64,000 nucleotides of DNA from Populus alba. Taxonomy: Eukaryota; Streptophyta; Magnoliopsida; Malpighiales; Salicaceae. The stretch's first letter is position 1, and the number at the start of each line of letters is the position of its first letter. The notes below the pieces were generated by a model that saw only the letters and a program-made list of their open reading frames with translations, was not told the origin of the DNA and did not search any database. The translations under genes were made by a program, and so were the position numbers. The stretch covers positions 3,348,001-3,412,000 of the forward strand of contig NC_133291.1 of NCBI RefSeq assembly GCF_005239225.2, written 5' to 3'. This document shows, one piece after another, positions 25,376 through 36,701 of the stretch.

Positions 25376-26566
25376 ATGGGGAAGAACGATTTCCTTACAC
25401 CGAAAGCAATAGCGAATCGAATCAAAGCTAAAGGTCTTCAGAAACTTCGATGGTATTGTCAAATGTGTCAAAAACAATGTCGAGACGAGAACGGATTCAA
25501 GTGCCACTGTATGAGCGAAGGCCACCAACGGCAAATGGAAGTCTTCGGTCAAAACCCTAACAGAATCGTCGACGGCTACTCTGAAGAATTCGAAAACGAG
25601 TTCCTCGATTCGATGAAACGGAGCCATAGGTTTTCTCGTGTCGCGGCGACCGTGATTTACAACGAGTATATTCATGACAGGCACCATATTCATATGAATT
25701 CGACACAGTGGGCGACGTTGACGGAGTTTGTTAAGCATCTGGGGAGAACTGGAAAGTGTAAAGTCGATGAGACGCCGAAAGGGTGGTTTATGACTTATAT
25801 TGATAGGGATTCGGAGACGATTTTTAAGGAGAATGCGAAGAGTAAGAGAGTCAGGGCGGATTTAGCAGAGGAGGAGAAGCAGGAGAGGGAAATTAAAAAG
25901 CAGATTGAGAAGGCTGAAGAGTTTTTGACTGTTAAAAATGACAGTGTGGACAGTGGTGAAGTGCGGCCAGCGAAGGAGTTGAAATTGGACAGCGGGGTGA
26001 AGGTTGGGTTTGCCCTTGGTTCGAAGAGTAATAATGTTGGGAAAGAGACAGGTGAGAGTTTTAGTTCTAGATTGGTTTTTGAGGAAGTTGAGGATAAGGA
26101 GAGGAAGATGGGGAAAAATAAGGAAGGTGGTATTGGAGGTAAAAGTGGGAAATCGGCGTTGGAGGAATTGATGAAAGAGGAAGAGAAGGCAAAGGAGAGG
26201 ACTAATAGAAAGGATTATTGGTTGTTTGAAGGGATTATCGTTAAGGTTATGAGTAAGGCGTTGGCAGAGAAAGGGTATTATAAGCAGAAAGGGGTAGTGA
26301 GGAAAGTGATTGATAAGTATGTTGCTGAAATTGAGATTCTTGAGAATAAGCATAAGTTGAGGGTTGATCAGGAAGAGCTTGAGACTGTGATTCCGCAGAT
26401 TGGGGGTTTGGTGAAAATAGTGAATGGTGCATATAGAGGTTCAAATGCCAGATTGTTGGGAGTGGATACGGAGAAGTTTTGTGCCAAGGTGCAGATAGAG
26501 AAGGGAATTTATGACGGGAGAGTGCTTAAGGCTGTTGAATACGAGGATATTTGCAAACTTGCCTAG
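25376..26566 (+). CDS. KIN17: KIN17-like DNA/RNA-binding protein
   Basis: A single uninterrupted exon encodes 396 aa from an ATG in 'aaagaaaATGGGG' context. The N-terminus MGKNDFLTPKAIANRIKAKG and the zinc finger C28-X2-C31-X12-H44-X5-H50 are hallmarks of KIN17. The conserved winged-helix region follows (about 51-160, including TQWATLTEFVKHLG and GWFMTYIDRD). A charged Lys/Glu middle part (about 165-275) is next, and the C-terminal tandem SH3/KOW-like region is at about 280-396. KIN17 is nuclear, binds curved DNA and RNA, and is tied to DNA repair, replication and RNA processing. The length matches the family. The site II-like promoter motifs fit a housekeeping role. A broken partial copy lies 4.2 kb downstream. 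Confidence 0.95.
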   Translation: MGKNDFLTPKAIANRIKAKGLQKLRWYCQMCQKQCRDENGFKCHCMSEGHQRQMEVFGQNPNRIVDGYSEEFENEFLDSMKRSHRFSRVAATVIYNEYIHDRHHIHMNSTQWATLTEFVKHLGRTGKCKVDETPKGWFMTYIDRDSETIFKENAKSKRVRADLAEEEKQEREIKKQIEKAEEFLTVKNDSVDSGEVRPAKELKLDSGVKVGFALGSKSNNVGKETGESFSSRLVFEEVEDKERKMGKNKEGGIGGKSGKSALEELMKEEEKAKERTNRKDYWLFEGIIVKVMSKALAEKGYYKQKGVVRKVIDKYVAEIEILENKHKLRVDQEELETVIPQIGGLVKIVNGAYRGSNARLLGVDTEKFCAKVQIEKGIYDGRVLKAVEYEDICKLA

Positions 26567-26935
26567 TGAGTTCTGTTCAATGTCTTTAGTTCAGTTCTGG
26601 AATTGCTTTTGTAGTTTTGGATATATTGATCTTGTGGAATATGTGGTGTAACTTTCCATGATTAATAGGAAAGTTGCTCCTTGAAAAGTTCTGTTTATCA
26701 GTAAGCTTTTCCTTATCGTTCACATTCTCCTCAAACCCAACTCTACTAGCTTTCTCTATAGCTATGTACTGCTACTGTCATTACTATATCTGTCTGAGAT
26801 CTCAACGTGGAAGTTCCCTATGAGGTTTCTGTTTTTCTGCTGTCTCTGAATCTTGAAGAGATTTGTTTCAGATATAAAGTATATGCTTTTTATATAGCTT
26901 TACATGAATTTACTCTCTTTTCAATTATCTCCAAA

Positions 26936-29444
26936 ATGGAGGTGACTGTTGTTTCTACCTGTCGCAGAGTGGTCATCAAAAGAGGCCTTGACCTTTGTGT
27001 TTCCATACACTCATCTCTTTCTTTCTTTTAATATTTGTATGTTCGGTTGCTATGAAAATGAAGGGCAAATATTGTGTTTAGTTTTTAATTGTATGCAGGG
27101 AAGCGTATAGCTATTGACTCAAAGTCTGTCATCTTATATATAATTTATGACTTTATGCCATTATTATGGTCATTACACGTGAAGAGGACTCATCTGACTT
27201 TTAGTTTGTTTATTTACATTTGCAAAGTCTGCTCACAGCCTATTTTTTATTCTTTAAATTTTCACATCATGTTGAGTTTTAATTTCATCATGCAAAAGAA
27301 CCCATAAAGTTCTGTGATTGGCTTCCAATTTATAAGATTATAAATCATAAGGTTTTTCTTTCCGCTCCTGTTTCCCGTCTTGAGTTAACAATATGTAAAT
27401 AATGGGTGCTTGTATGTTTCTGGAGCATCAGATGTGATTTTATTGAAGGATCTTATTTGCATGCCCTACAACAACAATGAAAAATTCTACCTTCCAAGAC
27501 AGCAGCTGACCTCCTTATTTCTGCCAGGATTAAAGATAGGTCCATCATCCTTTAACCACAAGAAAATCCTTATGGATGGGAATTTGGAGCACTGAACTGT
27601 AGTGCTGGGGGAACTGAGTCCACAAATTTCCCACCATACAGCTTTTTTTCCGGGAATAATAGGTCATTTGTCTTCCCTATTTGAAAACTTGGGTACCGTT
27701 TTTTTTTGTTACAAGGGAGATTGATTGTCCACCCAGGTCAGACATACTTTATTCTACTGGTGCTTCCTCTTATCAAAACGCATCATAGAGACATTTTTGC
27801 TCCCTGATTAAGTCATTAAACATCTCAAATGTGTTTAGCATTGTGCTGATTATTGAAACTTCCTACATTGCTTACTACGTGGACCGTCTACATTGAACCC
27901 TTTTAATGTTTTTCAAGTCCTGAAGTTTTCCATGTCTTTCTTGAAGAATTTTTGCTGTCCTTATTTCAAATGGTGGCTTATTAAATCATGGTTTCTCTTT
28001 AAAAATGGTCACTTGTTCAGATTACACGACTAAGGTCATCAGTGGTTAGGTTTCACATTTCAAAACATTGTTGCATGCTATGTTTCTTCTACCCAGACCA
28101 GACATACTTTATGCTTCTGGTGCCTCCACTGCTTCAAATGCATCATTTGTACTTTTTTACACCTTGATTAGCCACATAACCTTGCTCTCAAATGCGTCTA
28201 GGATTGTTCTCATTATTGAAACTTCTTACTTTGGTTGATATGTGAACTACCCTCTTTGCACCCTGTTAGTGGTGACCTTCTAAAGAATATCAACTTTCGC
28301 ACTGTCCAGCTGAAGTTATATTTCCATGTCTTTCTTGAGGAATTTTTGCTGTCCAGATGCACATGGTGGCTTATCAAATCCCATACAGGCCTCTCTTTAA
28401 TATTGTGACTTGAGATCATCTCTGTATAAGTTTCACATTGCAAAACAGACTGTTGTAGCCAATGTTTTTCTTGTCGTTACAAGGGAGATCAAATCATCCA
28501 AACAGGCCAGACATGCTTAATGCTTGTAGTGCTTCCACTACAAATGCATCATATAGGCATTTTGCGCTCTGATTTAGCCATGTAACCTTGCTCTCAAATG
28601 CTTTTAGGACTGTGCTGATTATTGGAACTTCCTACATTGCTTGGTATGTGAACCATCCGTTTTCCACCCTGTTAGTGACCTTCAAATGAAGATTAGCTTT
28701 GGCTCTGGTTTGATTTGTCAAAACTTGAAGTGCTATTTCCATGATTTTTTTAGGAGATTTTGCTGTCCAGATGCCAATGTTAGCTTATCAATCCCATACT
28801 GGTTTCTCTTTTATATCGTCACATGTGCAGAGTGCACAACAGAGATTCAGTTAGGTTTCACGTTGCAAAACAGACTTGGAATGCTATGCTATGCTTCACT
28901 TGTGGTTGCTACTTTAATCATGACCAACCTGGTCATTGCAAAGCACCTGCCAATTGAAGAAGGTAGCTTTCTATACTTCTGTTGAACCAGTTGTTAGCTT
29001 TATATTGTTGTTTTTCCTTCATTAATAGTTGGATAATATGGATCTTGCTTTGCTTATGGTCCAACCTGGGTTGATGCGGAAATAAGATTGTATGCGTGTA
29101 TATTATAATTGCCAAGGGCGACATAAGATAACTACACTAGCTTTTGAATTTGCAGTCTCATCTTATATGCACCAGCAGTTAAAAGTTAAGATCACAGGCA
29201 TGTCTTCATGTGTGGTTTGGATCTGCAACACATCAGATTTGCATTAGATTAAACTGTTAAAAGATTCAGATTTGATGGCAGTAAGCAATATTTGGGCTTG
29301 AAGAAAACAAATGTATCACTGCTCCTAATTTTTCCATGCTATTTTGTTCCATACAATTCACCTTGTCCTCTGCTGTTATTTGATAGGAAGGAGAGAAGAC
29401 CTGAATATCCATTCTGATGGGCCATATTGTCCCTTTTCTCATAG
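26936..29444 (+). pseudogene. dead very-long-chain enoyl-CoA reductase (ECR/CER10) copy
   Basis: Pieces of the intact ECR gene at 34047-36701 occur here in the same order. Exon 1-like sequence (26936-27004) starts MEVTVVS. An exon 3 5' part (about 27462-27600) matches the [12 protein letters not shown] region. Then come three degenerate tandem copies of the middle of exon 3 (27705-28985) and an exon 4-like segment (29382-29444) corresponding to the [13 protein letters not shown] end. Exon 2 is not recognisable. Frameshifts and stops are frequent in all parts, so no enzyme can be made. Homology continues into the 3' flank (29645-29760 resembles 36900-37020), which shows this is a genomic duplicate and not a retrocopy. 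Confidence 0.88.
27705..28985 (+). repeat. three tandem copies of an ECR exon 3 segment
   Basis: Approximate copies are a 27705-28080, b 28083-28460 and c 28462-28985. Each runs from 'acaagggaga' or 'ccagacatac' through 'tgctgattattg.aacttc' and 'ttgctgtcc' to 'aggtttcac.tt.caaaac'. In the intact gene this stretch (about 35460-35890) is present once. Copy c alone continues to the exon end ('aattgaagaaggtagctttc'). Confidence 0.85.
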
Positions 29445-30724
29445 AATAACTGGCAGTTCTGCCTTTTGTTAGCTGTAGTGGTATACAATCTGGATTCCTT
29501 GTCACCGAATCCCAGACTATGGTACTTTGTCACAGTTTGGGTTCAAAGTGCGGGTGATATTTTCACCCGGTTACTGGAAATCTCAGTGTCCCCTGTTGAA
29601 TTATTTGAAACTCAAGGAACAAGGGCAGTTCCCCTGTTGAATCTCTTTTCTATTTCACTCTCTTTTCAGTCTTAAATTATTTGGAAGTTTTTTTTTTGAT
29701 GATGCTGGTTTGACTAATTTGTCTAGTGGTGACTTCTTAACAATGCTTACTATTTCTTGCATTCTTTTCTTTCTTTCCTTTTCCTTTGGTCAAGGAGTAT
29801 ATTATTCCATGCAACATGCACAAAGCTGTGGTGAAGGTCTTCAACTTGCAAGCTTGATTGACTATTTTTATTTTTTCATACTTCATCATTATTACTTGTG
29901 CCTCGTTATGAAACTGAATTATCGACTTCAGTGTAAACATTCAAGTACAGTTTATTGTCTGCAAGTTTTGATTAGAAAACATGAATATTGACACGACTTA
30001 TCCAGAGTCAAAAAGGTTGAGGATTAACCTCTTTGCAGATGAAAAGCGGAGGTAGGCCTGGTGAGGTTGTTTGGAGGATGTGACAATTAAGAGGATGAGA
30101 TTTCTTTTGCCAGGATGGAGCAAGTTTAGGTAGGTAACAGATAGGGTTATCCATGCTCCCAGCACCCTGTTGATGGTTCCAAGCATCAAGCACAGAAATT
30201 TGCTTTGGTTATCACATTCATCTGTTTTCTGCGATCTCATTCATTTCCTATAAAGTTTAGAGGCCTGGTGGATGTGATCATTGTTTTTTTTTTTTTTTCC
30301 TGAATGTTGAACATAAATGTTTTGAGCTATAACAGTGTTAAGTTGCACTAATGATGCTGACCAATATCTGATTGGATGATGAGAAATTAGCTATTCACAC
30401 AGAATCTCATTGTCATGATTTTTAGTTCTTAGATTGAGAGCACTTGTCCATGACTGAAAAAAAAAGTTTAAAAATTTCATCCCATAAGTTTGAATGACTT
30501 TTTCTTCTTCTTTGTTCTCTCATATATTTACCATTCATAATCAAAATAATGTTCTTTTCTTCAGTTATTATATGACTCTAAGTTGCTATACTATACTCCA
30601 AGGGAAATTTGTAATACTGATGCATATGGGCAACTACAAATGTTCCAATACTGGGTTCTATGTGATTGAAATATTCAAAAGATTTAGTGGATGAACACGG
30701 ATCCCTCACCCTCTTAAATTGCGC

Positions 30725-31090
30725 AAAAAGTGGGAAATGGTGATTGGAAAAGTTGATGGGGGAGGACAATAAGGCATGATGAGATAATAGGAAGGACTTT
30801 AAGTTGTGTAAAGATGCTGTTGCTAAGGTGATGAGATTGATGGCAGGGTGGTACCACAAGCAGAAGGGGTAATGAGGAAAATGTTCCAAAAGGTACATGA
30901 TACAAAGTGAAGCTATTGATCAGGAAGTGCTTGAGTTGTGGTTCTGCTGATTGGAGAGAGGGTCCAGTTCGAGGTTGTTAGGAGTGGTTGAAAATTAAGT
31001 TTTGTGCCAAGGTGCAGATAGAGAAGGGGATTTTAGCACGTGAGAATGCTCAAGACAGAGCATGAGGGTATACACAGACTTGCGTAGTGA
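30725..31090 (+). pseudogene. dead fragment of a KIN17 copy (C-terminal third)
   Basis: It matches about 26165-26570 of the intact KIN17 gene. Shared phrases include 'ccacaagcagaaggggta' (intact gene: 'tataagcagaaaggggta'), 'gttttgtgccaaggtgcag' followed by 'atagagaagggga', and 'cttgc.tagtgagtt' at the stop codon. Deletions and frameshifts destroy the frame. The zinc finger and winged-helix parts are absent or unrecognisable. It stands in the expected place of KIN17 relative to the intact ECR gene downstream. Confidence 0.85.
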
Positions 31091-32069
31091 GTTTTAATGC
31101 ATATTATACTTTCGTGGCTGCACTGGCTTTCTAAGATTGATGTAATTTTTAGTCTTCTCTGGCATATGTGATGCTCATTTTATGGTTTTGTATCTCTCCA
31201 GATTTGATGATGACTCAGAAGAATGTTTATTGAAGAATGCTTCTATTATCACCATATAAAAATTGCATGTCAGATGATAACTTGAAGTTCTGGAATTGTC
31301 TGTGATTGGAAATTTTTCCGAGTATGATTACTGATTGATTTGTAACACATTGACCTTAAGAATTATGTTAGACATGCAGTTGAACAACACCCACTAGTCA
31401 GGTTGCAAAGTAGTATGGGTAATTTTTGATAGAGAGAAAGAAGCAGAAATAAAATGGTGAATCTTCTGAGGGTTTTCCCCCTTAGGTCAGAAAGAAACAG
31501 TTGAGAATGATATCCTAAAGAGGCAAAATCCATAACAGAAAGTTCTGGAGAGTTTTCTTTAGGTTTTCCCTGTAAATTGCAGATTGTAAATCACTAGTGG
31601 AAACTATTCATTTAAGAAGCTAAAGCTAGAGAATTTCATTTGCATTCCTTTTTATCTTTGGTCTTGTGTTGTTTGACAGACGTGGTCTGTGAAGGGGGAG
31701 CTTGTTATAGTTGAGAGATGTTACCCTTCCAATTTTTCAGAGGAAGATCGTCTTTGAAATCCTTGTTCAACTCATTTTTTCTTCTCCAACTTTGGTCCAG
31801 GGCTTGTGAAGCCGGTTACCAGGTAAAGAAATACGTCAGAAATTTTTGTGGCAACAAATAATAATTTCATAATTAGGAAATTGTTAATCAGTCATTGCTG
31901 ATTGACTGGTGTAATGTTATAAAGATGTGAAAAATGCCTTTTCTTTATAATAATGCTAGAGACACTAAGTTTCTTACCATCTATTTTACTAGGACGTAAG
32001 CAATTCGTATAGGCGCATATAATTCAACGATAACAAGTATTCGTTGATTTTTAGGATCCAAGCCACCGA

Positions 32070-32173
32070 GATCTGGAAAACTTTCCCAAAAGAAGCTTCG
32101 CACCAATCAGTATAAAGACAAGATCTGGAAAACTTTCCCAAAAGAAGCTTTGCATCAGTTAGTATAAAGATTA
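32070..32173. repeat. 52-bp tandem duplication
   Basis: 'gatctggaaaactttcccaa' plus 'aagaagctt.gca.ca.t.agtataaaga' occurs at 32070-32121 and 32122-32173 with only a few differences. Confidence 0.9.
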
Positions 32174-32784
32174 GAAAAAAAAAAAAAAAAACAAGTTTCC
32201 CTGGAATTGCTCTTAGAATATAGGTTGCACCAGCTGCTCAAAATTCTGGGTTCTTGGAATAAGCTGCAACTGTTGCTAAAAAATGCTTGAGTTCTTTGAA
32301 TGGTGAGGGAAATATAGCTGTTGCTTCATGTTGGGTGTTAGTTGTAATCTTGATTGCACCATCAAGTGTTTGGAAAAAAGAATTGTAGCTGCTGATTCAT
32401 GTTGTGTATTTGTTGAAATCTTGTTGCCACCGTTAATGCCCCTGTAAGATGTTAACTATTCTTGGTTTTTCCTTTTGAACAAATTGAACGTAGAAGTGCA
32501 TCGTAAAAGGTTTTTGTTCCTCAAACATGATATTATTTGTCTTATGCCTGCAATGTTACTTGATTTAGCGTTGTTCAATGAAAATGAAATAACTTGTTTC
32601 TTGAATGGTTGAGCTTCCAAGGTTCTTTTCTTATTTAAGTTTGGCAATGGATTGTTGGTTATAAGCAGAAACTTCGACAAAAATGTGTAAAGAAATATAT
32701 GTGTGAAGTTCACATTATTTCTCAGGCCTAAAATGATAGGCTTTTCTGCTGCAGTTAAGGTCTTTAAACGTTGTTTCATGAAAT

Positions 32785-32905
32785 TTTTTATTTTATTTTA
32801 TTATGTTTAAAATTATTTTTTTTATATATTTTTTTGATGTATTGTTATTAAAAATAATTTTTAAATTAAAAAAATTATTTAAAAAACATTCACAACTATT
32901 TTTTT
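32785..32905. repeat. AT-rich dispersed repeat core
   Basis: A short copy of the AT-rich family: 'gtttaaaattatttttttta', then 'tgatgtattgttattaaaaa' and 'taatttttaaattaaaaaaa'. Confidence 0.45.
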
Positions 32906-34046
32906 TTTTTCAAACAACTTAAAAGGAGCAAGCCAAGTTTTTGTTACTAGGAAGCTTGCGTTAACAAATTGGGAAAAAGCGTGTTTGGTCACCAATTCGT
33001 ATGACAAGAACGGAGCCAGCAATTCAACATAGTTTTCAGAACCTTGGTTTTAGAATTCAGTCATTAAGTTAACATTAGATCAATTATTTATCTAATTATT
33101 TTATCCAATGCAAAGCTGTTTTGACATTTTTTAAATTGCTTTACATTTTTTATTAAGTCAACTCAGATCGATCTGATTTAATAATATGTTTTTTAATTCT
33201 AAACATTTAGTCAGTTAAAATAAACACTGTCAAGTGAAGAAAAAATAATTTTAAGTCTTTTAACGGTCAAGCATGCTTTAAGTTTCTTCTTCTTCATCTT
33301 CTTCTTCTTTTCTCAAGAAAACAAGAAATAGATAAAAAAACAGCATGGGTGGTCCCTTGAGCTCTTGCATATGCTCAAACTAATCCCTAGAGTTCAGTTC
33401 GATTAAACCATATCTCTTGCTTCTAGTGTCTCTTGTCGAATTGATTCCTCTTAGATGGCTACCAAGTTTATATAACTATGTAAGTAGGCAATTTGGAAGT
33501 TGAGGATCTAAATTAACTAAAAATAAAACATAGTGTTTGGTTTGACCAAACGTTGATACTCGAGGGACCATGCATGGTATGCAAAATCCCTTTTCTGTTC
33601 CAAGTATCTTCGTGCTGAATACGAAAAGAAAAGGGTGTTAAGGAAAAATTTGTTGAACAACGTTATCATAAAACCCACCGTCGGATCACTGAAAAGATGA
33701 GATGGCAAGATCAGGGACGATCAACACTGGCCCACAAGCAATAACCCCCAACAATAATCTAATTCCTAACACAAACCTAAACGCATCGTCAATTAAGGAT
33801 GATGGTTGGCTCTCCTACCCCAACCACACACCTTTAATACACAACAAGTACGAGCACTTGCCTACACAGTACACACTGCTATTTCTATTATTTGTCTCGC
33901 GGAGACATCGAAGAACCAAATCCCATTAGGAGCTTCAGTTCCGAGTCTCTAGTTCTGTCCGAATCTTGAACATAATTCTTTGAAATTCAAAGGGTTTGCT
34001 TTTTCTGACATTTGGCGAACCGTGTCTCACTCATTTGATCTTCAGA

Positions 34047-36701
34047 ATGAAGGTGACCGTAGTTTCTCGCAGTGGTAGAGAGGTCATTAAAGGGGGCCTT
34101 GAGCTTAGTGATTCGGTATGCTTGTTACACATTTTCTGTCTTGTATTTATTATTGGCATGTTTGGTTGATAGGAGGAAAATGAAGGGAAAAAGACTTGTG
34201 CGTTTTGATTTGTAAATTTCCTTATTTTGGATGTCTTGTAGGCAACAGTGGCTGATCTGCAAGAGGCTATTCATAAGCGAAGTAAGTTCTGTATTCTGCT
34301 CCTCTCGTTATGTAAAAAAGATTGGGAATTTGGTTTTAAATTACTTTCAGGATCTTGGTATGGTTTGAGTTTTGATTGGAGATGAAAAGCCGAAACTCTT
34401 CCTATAATTTAGTTCACAAATTTTTATTAGATAGGAAATCCAAAGGAATTCAAAGTATGCCATGGGTATTGTTTCTTCGCAGAAGCGCATGAATCATGAT
34501 GCTTTCTTAGAGATATCAGTTCCTTTGTTGCAAATTCGACTTTTGGAATTGGCAAGCTGCTTTTTTCTGCTTTGTGGTGGTGTTAGAGTTTGTAGATTTG
34601 CTTAGGGTGCTTTATGGTGGAAAAATATGCATTTTGCTTCTTTTTCCTCACTGTAACAACTGCTGTTGGAATTGGTTTTCTTGCCCTTGACTGTGTCATT
34701 ATAATGGTTATTATATTTGAAGAAGGTTCTGTTGTTGGATTTGAGTTTTATTATTTATTTATTTCTTTTCTTTGTACAGTACTCAATTTTGTTCTCTATA
34801 TCATGAAATCATGTTGGGTTTTGCATTGATTAGTTTCTTTAATGCAAAAAGATTCTAAAAGTTTTTTGATTTGATGTTTCATACATCATTGAGATGAAAC
34901 TCACAAGATCGGGGTTGTGATTTTCTTTTTTTTGGTTGGCTAGGGTGGTGGTGGTAGTGATGTGGAAGGGGTTTGATATGTGATCCTTAAAATTGAGAAC
35001 AAGAGCTCAAAAGCATGAAATTAGATCTGAACTTTGAAATTTTTGTTGGCAAAATTCAAATTTATGTCTGCTTTCATTTGTACACTAGCCCCTACTTTTT
35101 TTTATCCCTCCCCCAAGGAGCTACATGTACATAGGAGTGTTGTGTATGCAGTTGGTGCATCAGATGCAATTTTGTTTCCATAACCATTTCTGCATGTCTT
35201 ACATCAACAGCCAAAAAATTCTACCCTGCAAGACAGCGACTGACCCTACCTCTTCCACCGGGATCAAAGGAAAGGCCCACTGTACTCAACTACAAGAAGA
35301 ACCTCAAAGAATACCAAGATGGGAATTTAGACAGCTTAACTATTCTTTTCAAGGACCTGGGTCCGCAAGTTTCCTACCGCACACTCTTTTTCTTTGAATA
35401 CTTGGGTCCTTTGGTGCTCTATCCTTTTTTTTACTACTTCCCAGTCTACCAGTTTTTGGGCTACAAGGGAGAGCATACCATGCACCCAGTTCAGACATAT
35501 GCATTGTACTACTGGTGCTTCCACTATTTCAAACGCATCATGGAAACATTTTTTGTGCACCGGTTTAGCCATGCAACCTCTCCACTCTCCAATGTGTTTC
35601 GAAATTGTGCTTATTATTGGACCTTTGGTTCCTATATCGCTTACTACATGAACCATCCACTTTACACCCCTGTTGGTGATCTTCAAATGAAGATTGGCTT
35701 TGGCTTTGGCTTGGTTTGTCAACTTGCAAACTTTTATTGCCATATCTTGCTGAGGAATCTTCGCCGTCCAGATGGGAATGGCGGCTATCAAATCCCAAGT
35801 GGATTTCTCTTCAATATTGTTACATGTGCAAATTACACAACAGAGATTTATCAATGGTTAGGTTTCAACATTGCAACCCAGACTGTTGCTGGCTACATTT
35901 TTCTCGTGGTTGCTACTTCCATCATGACCAATTGGGCCCTTGCAAAGCATCGAAGATTGAAGAAGGTAACTTTCTGTTATTTTTGTTGAACCGGTAGCTT
36001 CATATATATCCTTATATTTCTTCATAAGAAGTTGAAAATTGTAAATCTTTCCCTGCACATAGGCCAACCTGGTTTGATGTGGCAATGAGATCTTGTATGT
36101 GTATATAAGATGGTTTGATGTAGACAATATCAGATTACTAGCTTCTGAATCCTATAATCATACATATATTGTGCTCCTGCAAACACATGCATATCTTTTT
36201 AGATATGTGGGAGGGAGGCTTATCAGAATTGAGTTGGATTTAACTGATTCAAATTTTCAGATTCCATCACATTCATCAAGATAAGGTGTTAAATAGTTGC
36301 TGGTTTTTTTCAAATGAGGTCTGCATCCTAATGTTTCTTCTTCATCGGGAAAGTTTACGTTGTATTCATGTTACTGGAGGATAATAATGGATTGGAAAGG
36401 TGGATTTTTTAACCTAGTGTAGATAATTGTGAGTGAAAACTTGGGCATGAAGAATGCGCTTGCACAGCATCAACATGCTTTCTACTTACACTTCTAATTG
36501 TCCTGGCTTGCTTTTATGTTATTGATGTAAGAAACTCATCTCAAAACAACTACATAGAAGAGTGGTTTACCTTCCGTTTGAATTTTTGGCATTCTTATTT
36601 TTGTTGCTTACATCCCATCTTGCCCTCTACAGCTATTCGATGGAAAGGATGGAAGACCTAAATATCCACGCAGATGGGTTATACTGCCCCCAGTCCTGTA
36701 G
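34047..36701 (+). CDS. CER10: very-long-chain enoyl-CoA reductase (ECR/CER10/TSC13)
   Basis: Four exons: 34047-34115, 34242-34281, 35211-35965 and 36633-36701, all with GT-AG borders. The product is 310 aa, the same length as I recall for Arabidopsis CER10. The N-terminal 80 residues form a ubiquitin-like region ([16 protein letters not shown]). The steroid 5-alpha-reductase-type C-terminal half is hydrophobic with several membrane segments, including [20 protein letters not shown], and ends [20 protein letters not shown]. The enzyme sits in the ER membrane and performs the fourth step of the fatty-acid elongase cycle, reducing trans-2-enoyl-CoA to acyl-CoA with NADPH. It thereby serves wax, sphingolipid and storage lipid synthesis. 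It is the surviving copy of a duplicate; the left copy is dead. Confidence 0.95.

Larger units (their letters stand above)
31100..34030. other. spacer between dead KIN17 and intact ECR
   Basis: It holds a 52-bp tandem duplication (32070-32173), an AT-rich repeat core (about 32785-32905) and the probable ECR leader just before 34047. It is eight times longer than the matching gap in the left unit (about 370 bp), so one unit has gained or lost DNA. No gene is supported. Confidence 0.55.

Noticed and set aside
25862..26353. 163-codon minus-strand frame
   Set aside because: Antisense of KIN17; leucine/phenylalanine-rich because the sense strand is Lys/Glu-rich.
28641..28985. 114-codon plus-strand frame as a separate small gene
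   Set aside because: It is the third degenerate ECR exon 3 copy, open by chance between breaks.
35336..35854. 172-codon minus-strand frame
   Set aside because: It is the antisense of ECR exon 3, which is clearly the coding strand.
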